64,000 nt of DNA, taken from NCBI GenBank assembly GCA_049487715.1, contig CP150566.1, positions 620,001 to 684,000 of the forward strand, written 5' to 3'. Below the pieces are notes generated by a model. It was not told where the DNA came from. It did not search any database and was given only the letters and a program-made list of their open reading frames with translations. The stretch comes from Pycnococcus provasolii (Eukaryota > Chlorophyta > Pseudoscourfieldiophyceae > Pseudoscourfieldiales). A program made the position numbers and the translations under genes. Below, one piece after another: positions 58,978 to 64,000 of this stretch; the first letter of the stretch is position 1, and each line of letters starts with the position of its first letter.

Positions 58978-60748
58978 TTAGTTGGTAATGGAAGCCTTGT
59001 CAGACTTTGACCACCACGACTTCTCCATGCACAGCTTCTTGCACTCCGCAGACTTGGACGCGGACATAAAGCATTGAGGTGTGTGGCAGTATCCCGACGC
59101 GCAGTGCGCGTGCACACTGCACTCAACGCCATCCGCAAGTTTGCGGCGCATTCCGGTGGGCATAGTGGGCATGTTGTCGCAGTCTTCAGTCGTCATACAC
59201 GTCTTCGTCTTACCGCAGATGGTCATTGGGCTGGCACAAGCAGTTCCGGCGGGCGTATCATGATGATCATGATCATGATGATCATCATGCTTGGGCATGT
59301 CTTCGCAGGTTCCAGGCGGCACACACGTCCCCGTCATAGCGCAGTAGGTCTCTGTGCCGGTACAAGTAGCGGGCGTACCATGATCATGATCATGATGATC
59401 ACCATGATCATGCACGCACCCAATTACCTTGCCCGGACCCGCGGTGGTGTCGTCATACTTGCAATCAATATGATCATCATCCATATGGATTCCATCTTCG
59501 CACGTCACTGGGGTAAGCTCCTGGCAACGGTCATTGTCGGTCTTGGCCATGCACGTGGCTCCAAACTTGCAGTGGGGGAGATAATCGCAATCGTCCTTTT
59601 TCATTATTTTGGGGCACAATATTTCGTCCGGCGTGTTCGGCTCATCGCAGAAAGAAACAATTGGGTTAGGGCTCGCAGGGTACTTGTACCACTCGCAACC
59701 GAAAGACTCGCAGTCCTCCTCGCCGCCGGTGAGTGCATCACAGACCACCGTGGTGGAATTGTCTGCCCCGGGTGACTTCATGCTCTTGCAATCTGCTTCC
59801 GTCTTACACGTCTTCGTGTTTTCGCAGAAGGTCAATGGGCTGGTACAAGTGGGCGGTGCGTCATTGGTGTTTGAGTCCTTCGTCATCTTCATAGTGTCGA
59901 GTGCTCCAGCCTGAAGCAGCGCGCGGCGGCGGCTGCCCGACTTCTTCGTCTCGGCCACCGTCTTGCCTGTCGCGGCGTTAACAATCTCGTACTTGTCCTT
60001 CGTCACCACGATCGAGTATCCCGAGGGGGTGTTGTACGTCACCTTGCTAGGCGTCTTCGTGAAGCCCGTAACGGTATAGCTGCGCGTCGTCGTACCCACC
60101 GTGAGCGTCAGCGTCGTGATGCTTGACAGCGACGACGCGGGCATGCCGATGGAGTCGAATACGTCGGTCGTCAGGGTGGACGTTCCAACGGTGATATCCT
60201 TGCTGCTGCCCTTCTTCTTGAGCGAGCCGTCTGACTCCGCCTTGGACTCCTTGCTCTCCTCAACCACCACCGCGGTGAGTCCGACGATGACGCCCACGAG
60301 AGCGCAGAGGATCAGCAGGAGGAGGCCGGAGAAGATCGTAAGGCGCTTCGACGTCTTTTTGGACTCGGCGTACATATCCGCGGCATGCATGAGCTCCCTG
60401 ACATCGACGCTGCCGTCATTGTCCTTGTCAAAAACAGCCAGCTGTTTTGAGTTTAGTTTTTCGTGTAAAGTTGGTTTGGTTTGGTTTGCTTTAGTTTGTT
60501 GTTTGGGAGCCTAGTCATACTGCGCAGAGTCAAGCAAGACGTACGCTGGCCTGAGCCGTCTTGGGGAACGCCCTGATGCTGATGGAGTCCTCCGCATCGG
60601 TGAGGGGCAGCTCTGACGGTTCGATGAGCCCGTTCCCGTTACTGTCGAATCGCGCGAGCTTCTTGCGCAGAGATTCGGGAAGGTCCTCGAGCTTACATCC
60701 GTGCAGGAACTCGCGCACTTCGCCGCCAGACACTTTCGTGCTCGTCAT
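58978..60748 (-). CDS. EF-hand, single-pass membrane protein with His-rich and Cys-rich outer region, two exons
   Basis: Exon 1 60545-60748, intron 60442-60544 (GTACGT donor, AACAG acceptor), exon 2 58978-60441; 555 residues. Two EF-hands precede the membrane: FDSNGNGLIEPSE and, across the splice junction, FDKDNDGSVDVRE. A transmembrane helix (IFSGLLLLILCALVGVIVGL, about 100-120) follows. The outer part has many cysteines in repeated blocks with CT-x4-CxxTKTC flavour and two His/Asp-rich stretches (HDHGDHHDHDHG; HDDHHDHDHHD) suited to metal binding. No family recognised. Ca2+ would bind on the N-terminal (probably cytosolic) side. The His-rich DNA gives a visible ATGATC tandem pattern. Confidence 0.7.
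60442..60544 (-). other. Intron of the EF-hand membrane-protein gene
   Basis: A 103-nt intron. Splicing joins KTAQAS to LAVFDKDNDG and completes the second EF-hand loop, which is the best support. It falls after codon 68. Confidence 0.85.
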
Positions 60749-61046
60749 TTCTTCTGGGTGAGTGCGTGTTGCCCACGTAGTTGGCTGGTTGAAGAGTGGC
60801 GAAAGGCGGAGGGGGGGGGGGAGGAGGCTGTGGTGCTACGATAGTCGAGGTTGAGGCCTTGAGGGCGGAAAATTTTTCCGAACACTTCTCCAGGCCCCTG
60901 GTGGCACGAGAGTCGAGGACGATGTGCGGCCCTGAGACCACCTGTGTTCCTGGCAGTTCCTCCTCCTCCTCATCGTGGGATCGTTCTTTCTTTCATTCGG
61001 TCCGCACTCTCGCAGCCTTCCCCTTCTCGGCAAGATAAAGGTAAAG

Positions 61047-61372
61047 GTAGACGGGTAGGCCAGGGGTACTGTACCCGTCTACCCGTAGAACTAACGTTAA
61101 CCTGAAGGAAAGACGAGCTTGTCTTCAGGTTAACCTTATTCTGCTCCTAGATTCTGCTCCATCTCTTCACGAGTATCCCATCGGCCGTGGCCAATGGGTT
61201 TACAGTCCAACGGTCATTTCCCCCCTCCCCATGTCCCTACCTGTACCCTACTTGAGCGCATAAGGTTACTGTAAGTGTGAGGAATGAAAGGTTCACACTT
61301 AGGGCCGTCCTATGCGTTGGGGAAAACCTCCCCGGGGAAACCGGTTTTCGAGGGCTACGCATAGGAAGGGCC
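61047..61372. repeat. Cluster of three fold-back (inverted) repeats
   Basis: Three hairpin-capable elements lie within 330 bp. GTAGACGGGTA (61047-61057) pairs with TACCCGTCTAC (61072-61082). GTTAACCTGAAG (61096-61107) pairs perfectly with CTTCAGGTTAAC (61123-61134). TCCTATGCG (61308-61316) pairs with CGCATAGGA (61358-61366), with a nested CCCCGGGG core. They look like non-autonomous fold-back or MITE remnants, but no target-site duplication was proven. Confidence 0.6.
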
Positions 61373-61545
61373 CATCCGCGACCATGGGTTTCCGGGGTCC
61401 CCAACGGTTTCTTGCCAGGCTGTCCCTTGCCCCATCGCCTTGACGATGCAAGTCAAGGATGGATCCACCAACTGAAAAACTGTTCGTCCCTGCGCGGGAA
61501 AACCCTCCCCGCGACCTCAGCCTCCCCTCACTCTCCGTTTCGGGT

Positions 61546-61601
61546 AAACCCCCAATCTCAAACCCCCAATCTCAAACCCCCAATCTCAAACCCCCAATCT
61601 C
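61546..61601 (+). repeat. 14-nt satellite AAACCCCCAATCTC, four exact copies
   Basis: Units begin at 61546, 61560, 61574 and 61588. The same unit and variants fill the last 300 bases of the window, so this is an isolated outpost of a subtelomeric-like satellite. Confidence 0.9.
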
Positions 61602-62223
61602 AAATCTTCAAAACGGGCTTCTTGTGAGGATAACGTCATAACGGTAAGTTCCAGTTACACAAGTACTACATGTAACACGAGTGATTGTAATCAAAATCTT
61701 ACAAGAGGGTGGTAACCATCTTGAGCCATAGGCCACCTTGGCCAGGAGCACAGCACAGCACGGAGGAGCAAAGCATGCCCAGGTGACATGGAATAACTGT
61801 GGCAGGTGGCGCCTTGAGTTGCCGCGGTACGCTCTGCCGCGCGTACACTTACGAAGGAGTACTTAAGGTAAACCGGAAAAAGGTGAGAGTTACACGTAAA
61901 GGGAAACAAAGACAAACGTTCCTAAGGCGGCTATCCCTGGGGACTTTAGGGGTCAAGAGCCTCGTTCGGCGTTAACCACCTGAATTAGGGGTTAAGCCAC
62001 ACACCACCCACGCCGAACAGGCGAAGGTGCTGCACGTGTAAGGTAAAACTGAAGGTAAAAGAAAAACCACAAAAGGTGGAAAAGAAACCGAAAACGAAAA
62101 TGAAACCGATGAGGACACTGTCCGGCCAATGCCATGCATGGACCCAAAATTGCCACGAAGGCGTATAAACAAAAAGAAAAGAAAAGAAAAGATGAGAGAG
62201 CGTCAGGGTCGATCATCCCCGCA

Positions 62224-62706
62224 TTAAATGCATCGCCATCGGCGTGTGCTGGGGTCTGCCTTCATGCGTTTGGCTGACGGCTCATCGGCCGATGCCTGCG
62301 CTGAAGTCCTAATGAAATTTAGTACGCGGTAACCCCACGACTTAAGTACCTGCATGAGGTGTTGAATTCGTTGAAAAGACAAAGGTTTTGTGAGTGCATC
62401 AGATGGGTTATCGTCACCTGGAGTATGAAGGAGCTTGAAGACTCCAGCACGAGCGTGCTCGCGCGTAAAGAACAATCGCGTCCTGATATGCTTCATGGAC
62501 GTGTTGTGAATCGGATTGGTCAAGATATTTCTGCACGTAGTTGAGTCGCTGAAGAGGAAAGTTTGCACACTTAGTTGAAAAGCATGAAGAAACAACTGCT
62601 TCCAATAGAGAAGATGAGTGACTGCGGTCGCTCCGGCGACGGTCTCGGCCTCTCCACTGCTCAGAGTAGTATTCCCTTCCGCTAAGAGTATTAACAATTT
62701 GACCAA
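62224..62706 (-). mobile_element. Ty1/copia retrotransposon relic: RNase H end of pol
   Basis: Reading leftward, the frame contains LSSGEAETVAG and LFSDSTTCRNILTNP (an RNase H Asp), MKHIRTRLFFTREHA and LLHTPGDDNPSDALTKPL, the classic copia-type RNase H C-terminus. A few more residues of the same element (FDPKHSLAARGW) continue in another frame to about 62760, so the copy is frame-shifted as well as truncated; no reverse transcriptase, integrase or LTR pair was found. It is degraded, and the most recognisable mobile element in the window. Confidence 0.85.
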
Positions 62707-62862
62707 CCTCGTGCCGCTAGTGAGTGCTTCGGATCAAACCTAACTGCCAAAAAAATGGCTGTTGTTATTGGCTTCGTTCTGCACGACACTGGCCGACGGT
62801 CGGGCGCATACCGGAGGCAAAATTTTTTTTTCAACATGTGCGTCAAACTGCCAGCCTGGCAA

Positions 62863-63029
62863 TTAGGGCTACAATTAGGGTTACAATTAGGGTTACAATT
62901 AGGGTTACAATTAGGGTTACAATTAGGGTTACAATTAGGGTTAGGGTTAGGGTTACAATTAGGGTTAGGGTTAGGGTTAGGGTTAGGGTTAGGGTTAGGG
63001 TTAGGGTTAGGGTTAGGGTTAGGGTTAGG
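62863..63029 (+). repeat. Interstitial TTAGGG array with TTACAATTAGGG prefix
   Basis: The left part alternates TTACAA with TTAGGG (a 12-bp higher-order unit, about seven copies); the right part is nearly uninterrupted TTAGGG. The G-rich strand runs left to right. It is followed by unique AT-rich sequence, so this is not the physical chromosome end. Confidence 0.9.
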
Positions 63030-63680
63030 GATACCTTTACAGGAGCCAAGGAATTGCAAGGCTGTTTTTCTATAGTGGGAGACGCCCCTTTGCAATTAAA
63101 TAAATCATTTTTTTGTAAGGGGACCCCCCCGACTTTCCTTGGATTTTTTTTTCTCGACCAAAAAGGTCCAGAGGCTCAAATGGAAGCCTCCCTTGAACGG
63201 TTTTTTTTGGTCGAGCTCCTGCTCGGTTAATTCGTATTTTCAATTAATAATTCGCTTGTATGGGAGGTTAAGGTGGCAAAACGGATTATTAAGCCACTGA
63301 AATGCCAGCGTACCCCTTGTTTCCGGAGGCCTTTTGGTCGAAGAATGCAATTAAAAAGCATTTTATATTTGGTGAAAGGTGTGTATTAGGCTGGCAAGGC
63401 TGGCGGATGGTTATAAAATGCCTGCCAGGATTGCATTCACAAAATAAACGGTGTATACCCTAACACTCCCTTCCCTCTGCCGACCATTTTGGTCGAGCCC
63501 GACCAAAATGGTCCAGCCCGACCAAAATGGTCGACAAAATTTTTTTGTGCGGTATTGCGAAAACAAAGTGCCTGCGTTACTCCCCCCATCTGACTGGTTA
63601 TGCCCATGCAAAAAAAACGCCATTGATTTTTTACCGACCATTTTGGTCCAGCCCGACCAAAATGTATGGGGCTTTTTTTG
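63030..63680. repeat. AT-rich segment with palindromic CGACCAAAATGGTC modules
   Basis: Modules at 63155-63171, 63201-63215, about 63331-63341, 63481-63534 (three in a row, alternating orientation) and 63635-63664. They share GACCAAAAWGGTC, itself a palindrome, and an AGCCC spacer. Composition is AT-richer than the gene space. No coding frame was recognised. Confidence 0.7.
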
Positions 63681-63682
63681 GA

Positions 63683-64000
63683 ACCCCCAATCCCAAACCC
63701 TTAATTTCAAACCCCGCAATTTCTAAGTCTCAATCCCCCAATCTCAAACCCCAAAGCTTAAACCCCAATCTCAAACCCCTCATCGTGAACCCCCAAACGT
63801 AAACCCCGAATCGTAAACCCCCAAACGTAAACCCCGAATCGTAAACCCCCAATCTTAAACCCCCAATCTCAAAACCCCAACCCAAACCCCCAATTGTAAA
63901 CCCCCAATCTCAAACCCCCAATCTCAAACCCCCAATCTGTAACCCTAACTGTAACCCTAACCCTAATCAAAAAACCCTAACCTTGGAACCCCCAATCTCA
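63683..64000 (+). repeat. Degenerate 14-nt satellite and CCCTAA telomere-like sequence to the window end
   Basis: Mostly variants of AAACCCCCAATCTC, including CCCCCAAACGTAAA and CCCCGAATCGTAAA. At 63946-63981 there is CTGTAACCCTAACTGTAACC and CCTAACCCTAATC, C-strand telomere-like units, opposite in orientation to the TTAGGG array at 62.9 kb. The unit drifts base by base, as in an old subtelomeric satellite. Confidence 0.8.

Larger units (their letters stand above)
60749..62223. other. Gene-poor region between EF-hand gene and copia relic
   Basis: About 1.5 kb with no believable gene. It includes the fold-back repeats (61047-61372), the 14-nt satellite copies (61546-61601) and, near 62035-62110, an A-rich/purine-rich run. 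Sequence at 61700-61990 has no recognised family. Open frames here are short and lack protein-like composition. Confidence 0.5.

Noticed and set aside
62863-64000. CRISPR array or true chromosome end
   Set aside because: Repeats have no regular unique spacers and drift gradually; the TTAGGG array is followed by unique DNA and later units are inverted.

Overview
This 64 kb window is nuclear DNA from a compact-genome eukaryote, most likely a unicellular green alga of prasinophyte type. The reasons are: TOR/ATR-class kinase, eIF3, EF2, SF3b, TRAPP and importin genes; proteins with plastid targeting and no ER signal in front (a plant-like lumenal DEG1 protease, a Tat-type lumenal protein, a plastid uS5); and the nuclear location of the uS5 gene, which is plastid-encoded in red-derived plastids but nuclear in green plants. 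Genes are GC-rich, mostly intronless and 100 to 1000 bp apart, many in head-to-head pairs. Three introns with canonical GT-AG ends are visible, all near the 5' end of their gene. I could not fix the species. The repeat type is TTAGGG, not the TTTAGGG common in green plants.

Layout. 1-10.7 kb: C-terminal two thirds of an ATR kinase, an AT-rich island, a lumenal protein, a class IV aminotransferase, importin-11 (with one apparent frame break) and TRAPPC4. 10.8-17 kb: a voltage-gated K+ channel, a GT29 sialyltransferase-like protein, an unresolved small gene and plastid uS5. 17-26.3 kb: a very unusual ataxin-2-like protein (degenerate cupredoxin, C2H2 finger, LsmAD, PAM2), eIF3i, an AFG2-type AAA ATPase and an ERp29-like protein ending in KDEL. 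27-38.8 kb: a tandem WW protein, spermidine synthase (second apparent frame break), DEG1, a HAD 5'-nucleotidase, SF3B3 and a GH54 arabinofuranosidase. 38.8-46.7 kb: an MtnA-MtnK fusion, GMP synthase and EF2. 46.8-60.8 kb: a membrane FKBP, a GT54-like transferase, riboflavin kinase, a TPT-family transporter, a large unknown membrane protein, a Tls1 homologue, a cystatin, a metacaspase, an ARL2 gene relic and an EF-hand/His-rich membrane protein. 60.8-64 kb: gene-poor, subtelomere-like DNA with fold-back repeats, a Ty1/copia relic, TTAGGG arrays, palindromic GACCAAAATGGTC modules and a 14-nt satellite.

Links between genes. Spermidine synthase releases methylthioadenosine, and the MtnA-MtnK fusion handles two consecutive steps of its recycling to methionine. 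The GT29, GT54-like and TPT-family genes fit Golgi glycosylation, and ERp29-like and FKBP fit secretory folding. A cystatin and a metacaspase share one divergent promoter.

The most interesting signals are: (1) CCCCTAA telomere-like blocks just upstream of several unrelated housekeeping genes; (2) the cupredoxin/zinc-finger/ataxin-2 architecture; (3) the fused MtnA-MtnK enzyme; (4) GH54 and GT29 genes that are odd for an alga; (5) a 1053-residue membrane protein I cannot place; (6) the structured repeats of the right end. No tRNA, rRNA or CRISPR array was seen.
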